Below are positions 1-10,952 of a stretch of DNA of 64,000 nt, piece after piece (the first letter of the stretch is position 1; each line of letters opens with the position of its first letter). Both the position numbers and the translations under genes were made by a program. The stretch covers positions 19,265,130 through 19,329,129 of the forward strand of contig CM019701.1 in assembly GCA_009760885.1 (NCBI GenBank), read 5' to 3'. A model generated the notes under the pieces. That model did not search any database, was not told the DNA's origin, and worked only from the letters and a program-made list of their open reading frames with translations. Source of the DNA: Achatina immaculata. Its lineage: Eukaryota > Mollusca > Gastropoda > Stylommatophora > Achatinidae.

Positions 1-1050
1 TTCTCCTCTTGTAGGCTGTAGCTGTTTATCTTTTTGGGTAATGATTTCTTGTGTTGGTTTTTCAGTTTTAGTTTTATTTTCCCTATACATAGATTGTGAT
101 CAATCTTGACATCTGCACACCTATATGCTCTTACATCTAACAGAGATGTTCTGTATTGCTTTCTAATACAAAAATGATCTATCTGGTCTTTAGTTCTATC
201 ATCTGGAGATATCCACGTTGTTTTATGTATCTCTTTGTGTGGAAATATTGTGCCTCCATTGACCATGCCCTCTGTTAGACATATTTCAATTAATCTTTCT
301 CCGTTCTGATTAACGATGTCAATTCCTTCTTTCCCCATCACTTTTTCAACGTTGGAATCATCTTTCCCTACTTAGCATTGAAGTCCCCCATAGAAATTAG
401 GATGTCGTGTTTAGGGACTTTGTTGATGATTTGTTGTAGTTGGTAATAGAAGTCGTCTTTCACCTCATCATCTGCATCGTTCGTAGGTGAATAACACTGT
501 ATTATTGTCATTCTTCGTGTCTTATGTTGTATCGTGCTCTTATTATACGACTGTTCACTGGTTACCATTCTATAAGGCTCTTTGCTGCTACATTTGACAT
601 AATTATACCTACCCCCTCCTGGTGTTTCCCGTCCTCCCTGCCTGAATGTACTGTTTTCCGCCGATCTTTTACCTGCTTCTGGCCATCGCATTTCACTGAT
701 GGCCAGTATGTCTAGATGGTATCTCTCCATTTCTTTGATGACCTGAGTAGTTTTTGTTTGTGCTGCCATCGTTATTACATTCCAGAATCCAATCTTTGTC
801 ACATGTTTGGGGCCGACGAATGAGCTCTTCGGAGTTGGCATCCCTGATGCTCGGTTAGTTTCTCTGCGAGTTTCCGTAACGATATCTTTTTCCCCATCTG
901 GAGTTGCCTCTAGATAGGTCCCAGGATAAGGTTGTTAGCTTTATGCCCAACTCCCGTTACAGGATATGTGGCAGATCAAGCGGAATCCCGCTGATTTCTG
1001 CATGACGGCGAGAGCGTTAAAAAAACGTCCGCCACCTTGCACGTCACAAC
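1..1050 (-). mobile_element. LINE 5' part with APE-type endonuclease, runs off window start
   Basis: Reading the minus strand from about 1050 down to 1 gives an untranslated-looking leader and then an apurinic-endonuclease-like domain of an RTE-type LINE. The motifs DILAISEMRW (about 675-705) and MGDFNAK (about 371-391) mark the N-terminal and middle catalytic blocks. The open frame stops at 368, but one base away the reading continues through GKDDSNVEKVMG, FPHKEIHKTTW, a DQIDHF block and a final KIDH block near position 100, which replaces the usual SDH. This is one frameshift (about 371) in an otherwise long domain, so the copy is dead. The reverse transcriptase would lie beyond the window edge. 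Clade assignment to RTE is from motif memory; which of the 3'-end families below it belongs to is unknown. Confidence 0.85.
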
Positions 1051-1429
1051 ACTTAGAGTGAGAAACACTGTGGTTTAAAAATGTTCTTCTACTTCATAAT
1101 ACGAATCTTAGAGATTTCCACGTGACTTTGAAAACCGCCCCGTCCTTGACCTAAATAAACTGAAAAATTAAGACATATCCTGTTGTGGTTTTTACATGTT
1201 GATTATCTCGACCTGTATACTCTATTTTACGCATGCTCGGTATTTGAAAATAAACATTAAACGTGGAATACAAACGACTCATGCGTAACATGAAAACTAA
1301 CGTTTCGTTTCCAAATTTTAAAATGGAAAAGAGAACCTGTGAGGAACCTGATGTACTTGTACAACAGAAAAGGCCCATCTGAAGGACGTAAACAGTTTTG
1401 ACTGACTTTGCCAATTTTAATACCAATAA

Positions 1430-1720
1430 AGTAAGTTGAGATTCTCCAATAGTAATAGAAACAAAGAGAAGATAAATTTCTTCACAGTTATAATAAAAAA
1501 GAGGAGACAATTTTGTCCACTAGTTATATTAACAAAGAGAAGATGAATTTCTCCAACAGTTATGGTAACAGAGAGAAGATAAATTTATCCACTAGATAAT
1601 ATAAATAGAAATAAATAATGGAAGGTGAAATTCTCTAAAACTTACAGCTATCACGAAAATGTGGGCCTCTCCAATAGTTATTGAAAAAAAAACTGACTTT
1701 CTTAATAGCTATGATAATAA
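1430..1720. repeat. Degenerate ~50-bp tandem repeat
   Basis: Blocks such as TCTCCAATAGTTAT and AACAAAGAGAAGAT recur about five times with heavy divergence. A similar TTCTCCAATAGTTTTAGT block occurs at about 3417, just after the LINE-B copy, which suggests the LINE landed in or next to this repeat. The stretch 1051-1430 holds no feature I recognise. Confidence 0.5.
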
Positions 1721-1754
1721 TAACAATGAAAGATTTATTGTCTACAAGTAATAC

Positions 1755-3395
1755 CAATACTTAGAAATACTTAATCGACCACACCGAAAAGACTTGATAC
1801 ACATTGAAACTGACTTACCAACCCCACAACTAAATGTCAACCTAGATGAAATTACATTGCATGAAATTGAAACAGAATGAATTTAATGGTTAACAACAAC
1901 GCTGCAGGTGAAGATGAAATAACACCCGAAATCTTAAAAGCTACCAATAGTGACAACATAAGACAACTACAGAGAATGTTTAACAGGATGTGGAAAGAAG
2001 AAAAGGTCCCTTCTAATTGTAAAAAAGGAATTATTGTTAAAATACCACAAAAAAGGCAAACATTAATGACTGTAACAACTGGAGAGGAGTAACCTTAATA
2101 TCAGTTGTGTCAAAAGTATTTTGCAAGGTCATTTTTAATAGACTAAAATATCTATTCATAATAACCTTGCAAAATACTTTTTTTATACAGGATTTCGAAA
2201 GGGGAGAAGCTGTCTCGACGAGATCTTTACTCTAAGAATAATACTTGAAGAACATATTGAAAAGCAGAAACAATTAATACTGAACTTCATAGACTTTGAC
2301 CAAAAAAAGGTATTTGATAGCATACACAGAAACTCATTGTGGAGTATTTTAAGTCTATATGGAATACCATATAAAATTGTCAACACCATTAAAAACCTCT
2401 ACAACAGATATGTTTGCGCAGTCAAAACAGAAGAAGAGATGAGCGAATGGTTCCAGATTTAAACAGATGTGAAACAAGAATGTATACTATCTCCTTCGGT
2501 TTTTGGAATTGCAATAGACTTCATAATGAAAAAATGCTGCACGGGTAACAAAGGTATTGACTGGGTACATGGGACCCAGCTATTAGATCTTGATTTTGCT
2601 GATGGCATAACACTTATTAGTAACAATATGAATCCCATGCAAGAAAAAACAGATATCCTGTCTTCACTGACTAGCAAAACCGGACTTGAAATTAACAAGG
2701 ACAAAACAAAAATAATGAAACTTCCCATTAATCAAAATGAAGAAATACACGTAGAAGGCACAGATGTTGAAGAAGTCAATCAATTTGCATACCTTGGCAG
2801 CTACATAGATCAGGATGATGACACTAGAAAGGAAGTTAGAATTAGAATTGCAAAACCAACATTAACCTTCAAGAATCTTCAGGACATATGGCATTCAAAA
2901 GTTAGAAGCACAAAAAAACCAAGTTAAGATTATTCAATTCAAATGTAATATCCACCCTAATTTACGAATGCGAAAGCTGGAAAACAACTAAGGAAACAGA
3001 AAATGAATTTGACTCTTTTGAAAACAAATGCATAAGGAAAATACTCGACATCAAGTGGAACGAATGCAAGAACAATGCAGAGATAAAACAGATGAGCGAA
3101 CAACAACCAGTCTCATGGGTGATCAGGAAAAGGATATGGACATATATGTTGGTCACGTGATGAGAAGAAATGATCAGAGAATCCCAAAACAAGCTATCAA
3201 GTGGAACACAACAGGCCGAAGAAAAAGAGGCCGACCATTTGAAACTCTAAAGAGGACATTGAGAGCCCAAATTAATAGGCATAAAATCCCTTCGTGAGGT
3301 TGAAAAGCTCGCCGAAAAGAGAAAAAATTTGGCGAACTGCCTTGCGAGCCCAATGTGACGTTTAACAGCACAGGAAGGATGTAAGAATATAAGAA
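1755..3395 (+). mobile_element. LINE-B, reverse transcriptase copy, heavily frameshifted
   Basis: This is the RT domain and C-terminus of an RTE-type LINE. In order I see a start block (TDLPTPQLNVNLDEITLHE), AAGEDEITPEILKA (about 1905-1945), the fingers/palm region broken by frameshifts at 2090-2460, a catalytic-site remnant LDFADGITLIS (about 2585-2620, where FADD has become FADG), then INKDKTKIM, FAYLGSYIDQDDDTRKEVR, and the terminal VGHVMRRNDQRIPKQAIKW and GRRKRGRPFETLKRTL blocks (about 3150-3265). The element ends near GGAAGGATGTAAGAATATAA. Several frameshifts and stops and the altered catalytic aspartate make it non-functional. The same C-terminus recurs at 10130, 16445, 32795, 40205 and 45440. 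Confidence 0.9.
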
Positions 3396-3529
3396 TACCA
3401 ACATTGAAAGAACGTTCTCCAATAGTTTTAGTAAAAAATTTTCTTTGTTATTGTTAACTTAAGGTAACGAACTTTTTTTTTCTAATATCGAAATTGAGGC
3501 ATTGAATGCTAAACAGAAGTTATCAGTAT

Positions 3530-3845
3530 AAAAATTAACTGGTGGGGAGGGGAGACTTCGACATATTAACTGGTAGGGGGAGGGATTTCGACATATTAAC
3601 TGGTGTGTGGGACTTCGACAAAATAACTGGTTGGGGTGGGGTGACTTGGACAAATTAACTGGTGGGGGGGAACGACTTCGACAAGTTAACTGGTTGGGGG
3701 GGGGGAGGACTTGGACAAATTAACTGGTGTGGGGAACGTCGACAAATTAACTGATTGGGGGAGGGGAAACTTCGACAAATTAACTGGTTGGGGGGTGGCG
3801 ACTTCGACAAATTAACTGGTTTGGATTTCGACAAATTAACTGAAC
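3530..3845. repeat. Irregular minisatellite, core CTTCGACAAATTAACTGG
   Basis: About eight units of roughly 30-40 bases share CTTCGACAAATTAACTGG followed by G-runs of variable length. Length variation is mostly in the G-runs. Confidence 0.8.
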
Positions 3846-3884
3846 AGCGTAAAATTAGAAATGCTGCAGGAAAGAAACCGGACG

Positions 3885-4395
3885 TCAGTCATGTAGGTCA
3901 TGCTATCTCCTAGCTATTAGCAGTTCTTACAACCTTCTAGTCACTACTAGGTCATGTCACCTCCCGACCAAGAGTAGATCACGTCACTTTCTAGCCACGT
4001 GTAAGTCAGGCCACTTTCTAGTCACACGTAGGTCATGTCACTTTCTAGTCACGTGTAGGTCATGTCACTTTCTAGTCACGTGTAGGTCATGTCACTTTCT
4101 AGCCACGTGTAAGTCAGGCCACTTTCTAGTCCCGTGCAGGTCATGTCACTTTATAGCCACGTGTAGGTCATGTCACTTTCTGTCCACGTGTAGGTCATGT
4201 CACTTTCTAGCCACGTGTAGGTCATGTCACTTTCTAGCCAAGTGTAGGTCATGTCACTTTCTAGCCACGTGCAGGTCATGCCACTTATAATCACGTGTAG
4301 GTCATGTCATTTTTTGGCCACGTGTAGGTAATGTCACTTTCTGGCCACGTATAGGTCATGTCACTTTCTGGCCACGACCAGGTCATGCCACGTAG
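3885..4395. repeat. 27-bp minisatellite carrying CACGTG and AGGTCA in most units
   Basis: About seventeen to eighteen units with the core CACGTGTAGGTCATGTCACT and the linker TTCTAGC. Many units keep a perfect CACGTG palindrome followed after one base by AGGTCA. No gene is visible in 4396-4885 apart from the TC tract. Confidence 0.9.
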
Positions 4396-4498
4396 CTTAT
4401 TAGTACGCCAACTCACCTTCTAGCTACGGGACAACAGTGTCTTGGCAGTTTGTAATTTAACATCTCCAGTATTTGTTCTAGAGAAGATAATCTTACCT

Positions 4499-4499
<1 letters not shown>

Positions 4500-4539
<40 letters not shown>

Positions 4540-4552
4540 CTCTCTCTCTCTC
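4500..4552. repeat. (TC)n microsatellite
   Basis: Near-perfect TC dinucleotides with one GTG interruption. Confidence 0.95.
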
Positions 4553-4885
4553 CTTTGAAATGTCATTTACTGTTACCGTCTCTTGCAGAATAGTTGATAT
4601 TAATTCATTAAATATGAATTAGTTCTTACTTTTCAAAAGAATGCTTGGGCTGGGAGTAAAAGATTGATCGTACCTGAGAGATGTAAATACACGAAAGATA
4701 TGAAGACTAGGAGCTGATAGGGGAGGTAACCACAACATTCATTCTACACAAAGCATTGATCATATGGAAATATAATAATAAAGACAAAATCTTTTCTAAC
4801 TTCATTTATCACTGTCTAGCCTAGCATTCTGATTCCAGTGCCTAACTTTAAGACAACGAGTAGAAACTAATTTCTGGGATTCACT

Positions 4886-5020
4886 TTAACCCTTTCACTT
4901 CTGAATTAATTTCCCTGCTCCGCAAGAGTAAATTTTGATGTGATTTTTTTTTTCTTTTAGGAAGAAATTGGAAAGAAGTTAACATATAATGGAAAAATAT
5001 GACTTGGGTTAGAATTGCAC
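4886..5020 (+). mobile_element. Partial TTAA MITE, interrupted by LINE-A
   Basis: The block begins TTAACCCTTTCACTTCTGAA and matches the left part of the complete MITE at 51995-52236 (shared AATTTCC, GAAATTGGAA, GGGTTAGAA words). It breaks off where a LINE-A tail begins. TAGAATTGCACTC before and TAGAACTGCACCA after that LINE look like its imperfect target-site duplication. No right terminal inverted repeat is seen. Confidence 0.6.
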
Positions 5021-5021
5021 T

Positions 5022-5230
5022 CATTCAGTCAGTTAATCATTTGCATATCCCTTGCAGAACTTTGCCTCCCTAACAGCACTCCTGTAGGCCTCTCGGATGT
5101 AAGCAAGATGCCCTGCTGCTGATGCATCTATTTGCAGCCATCTTCGCCTTGGTCTTCCTCTCTTTCTTTTTTCCCATTATGTACCCTTCCAAGACGGTCT
5201 TCTCTAGATTCTCATGACGTTTAATAGAAC
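5022..5230 (-). mobile_element. LINE-A 3' end fragment
   Basis: On the minus strand this encodes the last ~60 residues of the LINE-A C-terminus (HDNLEKTVLEGYIMGKKK, then the region ending in the conserved tail), with frameshifts. It is 5'-truncated, as is usual for non-LTR copies. The tail side (5020-5045) is an ATTCAGTCAGTTAATC variant of the family's GAAT-type tail. Confidence 0.85.
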
Positions 5231-5484
5231 TGCACCAAGAAAGCGGCATAAATGGAGATGGAACACAATAAAAGAACTTCACTACCTTTTATTTTATTTA
5301 CTTTGCCTATGAGCACTGACTATGCCACCAACCCTGCCAGTGCTGTTTTGGAGCAGATGCAGATTGTTCTCTTCATCCTTTTTTTTTGTTTTGGTCACAG
5401 CTGCGTGGAGGAGTCCAGGCAGGTAGAAAAATATTAAACTGGTGTGATTATTTTTTTTAATCCTAGAATACTACAATTAGGTAA

Positions 5485-5745
5485 AGGTATGAAAGGTAAA
5501 TCCCCCAGTTTCCCAGCGATTAGGGCATACTGGGGATAAGGTGTTGGCCCTATCTCCAAGAAAATTGGCACAGGAAAGTGTCATGTTGTCAGTATCAAGT
5601 CTAGCCGCATTCAACTTTCGAAATTTCTCGGGCACCCATTCTTTTTTAGGGTGGTTGGACCCCGGGGCTATTTTGTGTGTGGTGGAACCAGAAAAAAAAA
5701 TCCAGCTGATAGGACTTTGTAAAACTTGAAGATTATTACTTATCA
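5485..5745 (-). mobile_element. SINE family S1, body
   Basis: On the minus strand it carries the S1 words: a GGTACC-like TGGGTGCCCGAGAAAT block, a GTGTCA/TGACAC block, and GGGCATACTGGGGATA (as read on +). Other copies are at 23575, 27870, 30565, 31845, 37045 and 52675. The tRNA-like head is not preserved clearly here. Confidence 0.7.
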
Positions 5746-6984
5746 ACCACTTGGTGCTTACTTTACTTTTAACTTTTCACTTCTTCTCTCTATCTTATTT
5801 CTTTACTTCTTGTATCTTTCTTATCATCAATGGAGATTTCCCTGGTGCTAGTGGCTTAGATCGCTAGAACACTCTCAGTAGTGGCACCGCTCCTGTCGAT
5901 CCACTACCCAGAATCTTCCCTCTCAGTTGATGTCTACATAAGCTCCCCTTAAATGACTTTGTTGGCTGGAAAAATAAGTTATCACCTCATACATTCCCTA
6001 GCTCCACCAACAACAAATAACTGCTCAAGGGCATAAATTGATCAAGTCAAATTAAAGGATTAGTTTATTGACAACACCAGCACGCCACACACGTTACACC
6101 ATATAACATATAAACACTCGCAACATGTACCTCCACATTCCACAACTTGAACCCGGTACCACATTAATAGTAGACAAAGCGCCTACATACTCAGCCAACT
6201 GATACCAGCTACACTTGGAGGACTGGGTTAGTTAAAGTATCTGTCTCCACGAGAGAACGTTATCAACGTCAGTGCCCACGTTTTAGAACGACATTAAATT
6301 CTTTCACAGGAAAACTTTATACCTTTACAACTAGGCCCCTGCAGAATGGGGGTCCATCAGCTGCACTGCTCCGGGGCCCGGGACGATTGTCATTGTTTTA
6401 AGGGTGGGCCAGGAGAGCTTCGGGAGGCCCATACTGGATGAAAGCATACAAAAGCGCGGGGTGGAGAGTTTTGGCCAGGCGTGCAAAATTTCTCTTGGGG
6501 CCCTGCTTACAACGACTCACGAAACACATGGGCCCAGAAATAAAGAAGAAGAACAATGACAATACATACAGGTAACTTCTTTAATGTATTTATCCTTCCT
6601 TCCATCGTGTCTTTTTTGCTGTTGTGTTCCATCTACATTTTTACCGCTGTCCAGTTAGTGTTGACACCACTAGCTTCTTTAGTCCTTGGTGTTTTCCAAG
6701 TCTGAATGTTGAAATAAACCTAGAGCAGGAATTCAGCAATGCCCATGTAGTGTGACCAGACCCAATAACCAGGGAGCCCAGTCGATGCATTGCACCCGTT
6801 GTGGGCGGGGGGGGGGGAGTAAGGAGATTTTAAGAGGTTCGGAAGAGGGCGAGCGGCTTCTTTTTTAAAGATGGGGCTGAAGTAGATGAAAACAGACTGG
6901 CTAGTCAGAGTAGGGTGTGGAGGAAAGAGGGTGAGAATTAGTTTTACATGATATGAAGGGGGTGAAGATGCTTTCCTCTTAGGC
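5746..6984. other. No gene recognised
   Basis: Both strands were scanned. The stretch has no domain-bearing ORF. It contains a GC-rich block at 6325-6500 with GGGGCCCGGGAC and a G10 run near 6806. It ends where the 33-bp minisatellite starts. Confidence 0.5.
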
Positions 6985-7515
6985 AATCAGCGACCCACAG
7001 ATGAGATGCTAGCTTCAGGGCTAGCGACACACAGCTGATATGCTAGCTTCAGGGCTAGCGACACACAGCTGATATACTAGCTTCAGGGCTAGCGACCCAA
7101 AACTGATATGCTAGCTTCAGGGCTAGCGACACACAGCTGATATACTAGCTTCAGGGCTAGCGACCTACGGCTGATATGCTAGCTTCAGGGCTAGCGACAC
7201 ACAGCTGATATACTAGCTTCAGGGCTAGCGACCCACGGCTGATATGCTAGCTTCAGGGTTAGCGACACACAGCTGATATGCTAGCTTCAGGGCTAGCGAC
7301 CCACAGCTGATATGCTAGCTTCAGGGCTAGCGACACACAGCTGATAAGCTAGCTTCAGGGCTAGCGACACACAGCTGATATGCTAGCTTCAGGGCTAGCG
7401 ACCCACAGCTGATATGCTAGCTTCAGGGCTAGCGACTTACAGCTGATATGCTAGCTTCAGGGTTAGCGAACCATAACTGATATGCTAGCTTCAGGGTAAG
7501 CGAACCATAGCTGAC
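6985..7515. repeat. 33-bp minisatellite expanded from dispersed repeat S2
   Basis: About fifteen to sixteen units with the core CAGCTGATATGCTAGCTTCA and linker GGGCTAGCGACACA. The single-copy versions of S2 (29780-30110, 45950-46305, 53845-54135) contain this segment once, next to the same flanking sequence that continues here at 7500-7775. The array is therefore an internal expansion of an S2 copy. Confidence 0.9.
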
Positions 7516-7775
7516 CAGGACCCTGTCCCACATCTCCGTTTGTACCCCCAGTAACAGGCATAGCTTGGCTAACGGGGCAGGGATCGCCATAGTCCCTGTG
7601 GTGGTGGAGTCTGCTAAAGAAGCAATGCACACCCCCTGCTATTTAGCTGTACTTCGGGACTGAAAAAATAGCTGCCATAACCAGCTCCCATGCCAATACG
7701 ATGTTGTGTCTCAACATCTCCACAGCATCGGCTGCAAAGAACAACAGCTCGCAGTTACAGGGAGATAGTACAAGT
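7500..7775 (-). mobile_element. Dispersed repeat S2 (unclassified)
   Basis: The minus strand matches copies at 29780 (same strand), 45950 and 53845 (plus strand). Shared words include GACCAGGACCCTGTCCCAC, CCCAGTAACAGGC, GTGGTGGAGTCTGCTAAAGA and a CAACATCTC...GCATCGGCTGC end. It has no coding capacity. It could be a SINE body or a non-autonomous DNA element; class is not resolved. Confidence 0.75.
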
Positions 7776-8672
7776 ACAGGTACAGGGTGAGAGAAGAAAT
7801 AAATGTGACTATGATAAAACTGGTAGCAGGCAGACGAAAGTATAAGAAATAGTTTTGCAAAGTGAGAGATAAGAGAAATGACGTCTGGGGGTATAACTGG
7901 TTCTAGTAGTAAAGGTAGACAGAGGACTATAAAACAGTTTTGCAGCAGATTATAAAATTCCTCTTGGAAGACCTGTGTGTTAACAGCTGCAGACTAATGA
8001 CAAAACTTAAGAGATGGGAACAAGGCCTCCCTACACTGAGCCATCAGCTTTCTCCATAAGCTAAGATCTATAGAAAGTTGATAACGTTGTGAGAAACAAA
8101 CCTCGATGTTACGGAGTATTAGATTAGGTCATTTATCAAGGAACAGGAAAATTAAAATCAATAAATGTAACACGAAGTGTCTAAGAAAACAAGGTAATTA
8201 ATGGAGAAAACAAATGGAGATTAAGTACAGAAGAAAACGGGGCGGTCGATGCAGGGCAAGGAGAACTGAGAAAAGCGGGTCTTCTAGAATGATCAGAACA
8301 TGAGGATTAGACGTGATTACAATCAAACAAAATATATTTTCAAAGACTGGGGTAATGTCGCACATATACGCCTATCTAACAATCTGATCTTTATCTCTCT
8401 ACTTTCACTCTCTTCTACTTTCATTCAGTCACTTCTCATTCTTTAGCATAGAGTGGAAAGTCATGAGAGATTCATTGAAGTCAAACGTCCTACTATAGTA
8501 GATTAAGCTACTCTTTAGGTGCGAAGCATTGTTCAAATAGTTCGGTCACGAAGCCGGCCTCACTCATATGAAAGTCTTAAACAGTATCGTTCCTAAGGTA
8601 TGCGGAGACTACACCTTTCTGGACATTCCATTAACGTTTATAGTTGCTGATGCTTTTTGGAAGCATTTTCCC
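7776..8672. other. No gene recognised
   Basis: AT-rich sequence without a domain-bearing ORF or clear repeat. Confidence 0.5.
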
Positions 8673-8965
8673 ACATTCATTCATTCATTCATTCATTCAT
8701 TCATTCATTCATTTGCATGTCCCTTGCGGAACTTTGCCTCCCAAACAGCACTCCTGTAGGCCTCTCGGTTGTGAGCAAGATGGCCTGCTGCTGCTGCATC
8801 CATTTGCAGATCGTCAACGATGTCTTGCAGCCATCTTCGTTTTGGTCTTTCTCTCTTTCTTTTTCCCATTATGTATCCTTCCAATACGGTCTTCTCTAAA
8901 TTATAATGACTTTTAATGTGTCCAAAATATTTAAGTTTTCTCTCTTTAATCCTCTTAATTCCACA
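8673..8965 (-). mobile_element. LINE-A 3' end with (GAAT)n tail
   Basis: Read on the minus strand, the C-terminal region (YFGH...HYNLEKTVLEGYIMG, KRKR, then the conserved tail WEAKFRKGHAN) is followed by a GAAT array of about ten units (8673-8712 as ATTC on +). The array position directly after the stop region shows it is the element's own simple-repeat tail. The 5' end is truncated near 8965. Confidence 0.9.
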
Positions 8966-9002
8966 TACAACATAAACTAAATATTCTTGTATACAATGGG
9001 TA

Positions 9003-9080
9003 TATTCATATGTCAGTCAGTCATTTGCATGTCCCTTGCGGAACTTTGCCTCCATGACAGCTCTCCTGTAGGCCACAATT
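9003..9080 (-). mobile_element. LINE-A 3' terminal fragment
   Basis: About 75 bases match the LINE-A terminal codons and tail (as read on +: TCATTTGCATGTCCCTTGCG and GAACTTTGCCTCC), then the match ends at GTAGGCC. Confidence 0.8.
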
Positions 9081-9164
9081 CATATGTGTATTATTCCTTA
9101 ATATTCGCATTTGGGGTTAAACGTTTTTATGTACGTCATACGCTTATCTCTATACGAACTCCAG

Positions 9165-9262
9165 GTGGACGAGCGGCCGTCTAGCCACAACAGAACAGCC
9201 ACGTGGCTAGATGGCTGCTTGTCCTACCGGAGTTCGTGGTTCAAGTCCCAAGTAATTCTCTT
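9165..9262 (+). mobile_element. tRNA-like SINE head
   Basis: An A-box-like TGGCTAGATGGC and a B-box-like GTGGTTCAAGTCC lie about 35 bases apart, the spacing of a pol III internal promoter. There is no cloverleaf 3' acceptor half, so I call a SINE head and not a tRNA gene. Confidence 0.55.
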
Positions 9263-9381
9263 GTCATTTTTCGTTATCTGACGTCCAAAAATGCTCTGTA
9301 TATGTTTTTTTAGGTCTAATCATACAACACTGTGTTCTGTTACTTTACGGTGCGTAGCTTCGTTGTTCCTATGTGTATAAA

Positions 9382-10045
9382 TCACAGTCATTCATTCATT
9401 CATTTGCATGTCCCTTGCGGAAATTTGCCTCCCAAACAGCACTCCTGTAGGCCTCTCGGTTGTGAGCAAGATGGCCTGCTGCTGTTGCATCCATTTCCAG
9501 ATCGTCAACGATGTCTTGCAGCCATCTTAGTCTTGGTCTTCCTCTTTTTCTTTTTCCCATTATGTATCCTTCCAATACGGTCTTCTCTAAATTATCATGA
9601 CGTTTAATGTGTCCAAAATATTTCAGTTTTCTCTCTTTAATCCTCTTCACTAGCCAGCCTTCTTCTATATTAAGCTCTTGTAGTTTAGATATATTTGTTC
9701 TTTTTTGTGTCCACGGTATTTGGAGAAATCTTCTGTAGCATTTACATTCAAAGGCATTTATGTGTTTCTCAGCTGTTTTGTTAAGTGTCCAGGTCTCACA
9801 GGCATATGTTGCTATGGGAAAGATGCATGCCCTTAAAAATCTTATTTTTGTGGTTCTGTCTGCTCCTCTCCACAGATTCTTTATTTGTTTTACTTTCTGA
9901 AGAGCGATAGATGTCCTCCTTTTAATTTCCCTCATTGTATCTCCATTATTAGTTAGTAGCGATCCAAGATATTCAAAACTCTCCACTTCTTCCAGTTTTT
10001 CCTCATTGATACATATTTCAGTATAAGCTTCAAATAGACCTATTT
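9382..10045 (-). mobile_element. LINE-A, C-terminal third of ORF2 with tail
   Basis: A single open minus-strand frame of 196 codons (9396-9986) covers the post-catalytic region: ESFEYLGSLLTNNGDTMREI, FLRACIFPIATYACETWTL, GWLVKRIKERKLKYFGHIKR, GKRKRGRPRLRWLQDIVDDL and the terminus WEANFRKGHANE. It has no stop or frameshift across the 196 codons, so it is a fairly recent insertion. It is truncated 5' of the RT catalytic motif and ends with an ATTC tail at 9382-9402. Confidence 0.92.
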
Positions 10046-10087
10046 AAATGTTCCGGTAAAAAATGACTGATAAGTTAATTTAAGAAA

Positions 10088-10128
<41 letters not shown>
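10088..10128. repeat. (TA)n microsatellite at 5' edge of LINE-B fragment
   Basis: About twenty perfect TA units. They sit directly against the truncated start of the next LINE-B copy. Confidence 0.95.
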
Positions 10129-10129
<1 letters not shown>

Positions 10130-10131
<2 letters not shown>

Positions 10132-10535
10132 ACTAAAGAAATAAATAAGAAATTAGAGTCTTTTGAAAACAAATGCCTCAGGAAAATACTTGGTTTAAAG
10201 TGGAACGAATTTAAGAACAACACAGACATGAGCAAACAACAACCTGTCTCACGGGTGATCAGAAAAAGAAGATGGACATATGTAGGCCATGTGATGAAAA
10301 GAAACAATCAGAGAATACCAAAACATGCTATCAAGTGGAGCACAACAGGCCGAAGAAAAATAGGTCGACCACGTGAAACTCTAAAGAGGACAAATTTAGG
10401 AGAAGCCAGTTTAGTGGGCATAACATCCTTTCATGAAGTTGAAAGACTCGCCGAGAATAGGAAAATTTAACAAACAACTATGCGAGCCCTATGTGACGTT
10501 TAACTGCACGGGAAGGATGTTATATATATATAATA
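10130..10535 (+). mobile_element. LINE-B 3' end
   Basis: Encodes EINKKLESFENKCLRKILGL, then TYVGHVMKRNNQRIPKHAIK, GRRKIGRPRETLKRT and the terminus RALCDV, with one stop near 10468. It ends in GGAAGGATG followed by TATATATATAA, which I take as the family's TA-rich tail. Confidence 0.88.
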
Positions 10536-10897
10536 AGGGGGGGGGGGTCTACAGCAAAAGATTTAAACAGATTTAGTTAACTAGTACGTTAACTTAATAA
10601 CTTAATAACACATAAACAGCTTTTGGTTTCATGAAACCAGATATACAGTTGTACACAAAGTCACCGCAGTGAACCTGTAATGACAGATAAGGTCACTACA
10701 TTGCAAGAAGTCTGCGAACTTTATGAAAGGCACTAAGAAAAATTACCTCCCTTGCTGAAATTTCTTCGCAAGCTAATTTTCGACCAGGCTGTATGCTTCT
10801 GAAGAAAGCGCCACCTGTGACATGAGCTATGGTTCCCGTACTCACTTCGAGCGTCCTCATTATCTTATTTTGACTAGAGCTTGATTGCAGTACGCAG
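10536..10897 (+). promoter_or_regulatory. Upstream region and 5' UTR of the secreted-protein gene
   Basis: This stretch precedes the signal-peptide exon. No convincing TATA box or initiator can be named. A G10 run lies at about 10541. The part from about 10805 (GCGCCACCTGTGACATGAGC) is echoed at 26609 (CGCCACCGATGACACGAACT), so the leader was duplicated with the first exon. Regulatory function is inferred only from position. Confidence 0.35.
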
Positions 10898-10952
10898 ATG
10901 GCCTTATGTAACTGTGCAGTCCTTTTGTTACTGCTGACTGCTTATGGAGCAT
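10898..10952 (+). CDS. Exon 1: signal peptide
   Basis: ATG at 10898 opens a hydrophobic leader with an LLLLL core and an A-Y-G-A end suited to signal peptidase. The donor GTAAGT at 10953 splits a codon after its first base (T); with the GG of exon 2 it makes Trp. An upstream ATG near 10831 runs into a stop at 10882, so 10898 is preferred. Confidence 0.7.

Noticed and set aside
3885..4395. CRISPR-like regular repeats (also at 6985, 49605 and others)
   Set aside because: Units are directly abutting with no unique spacers, and the genome is eukaryotic.
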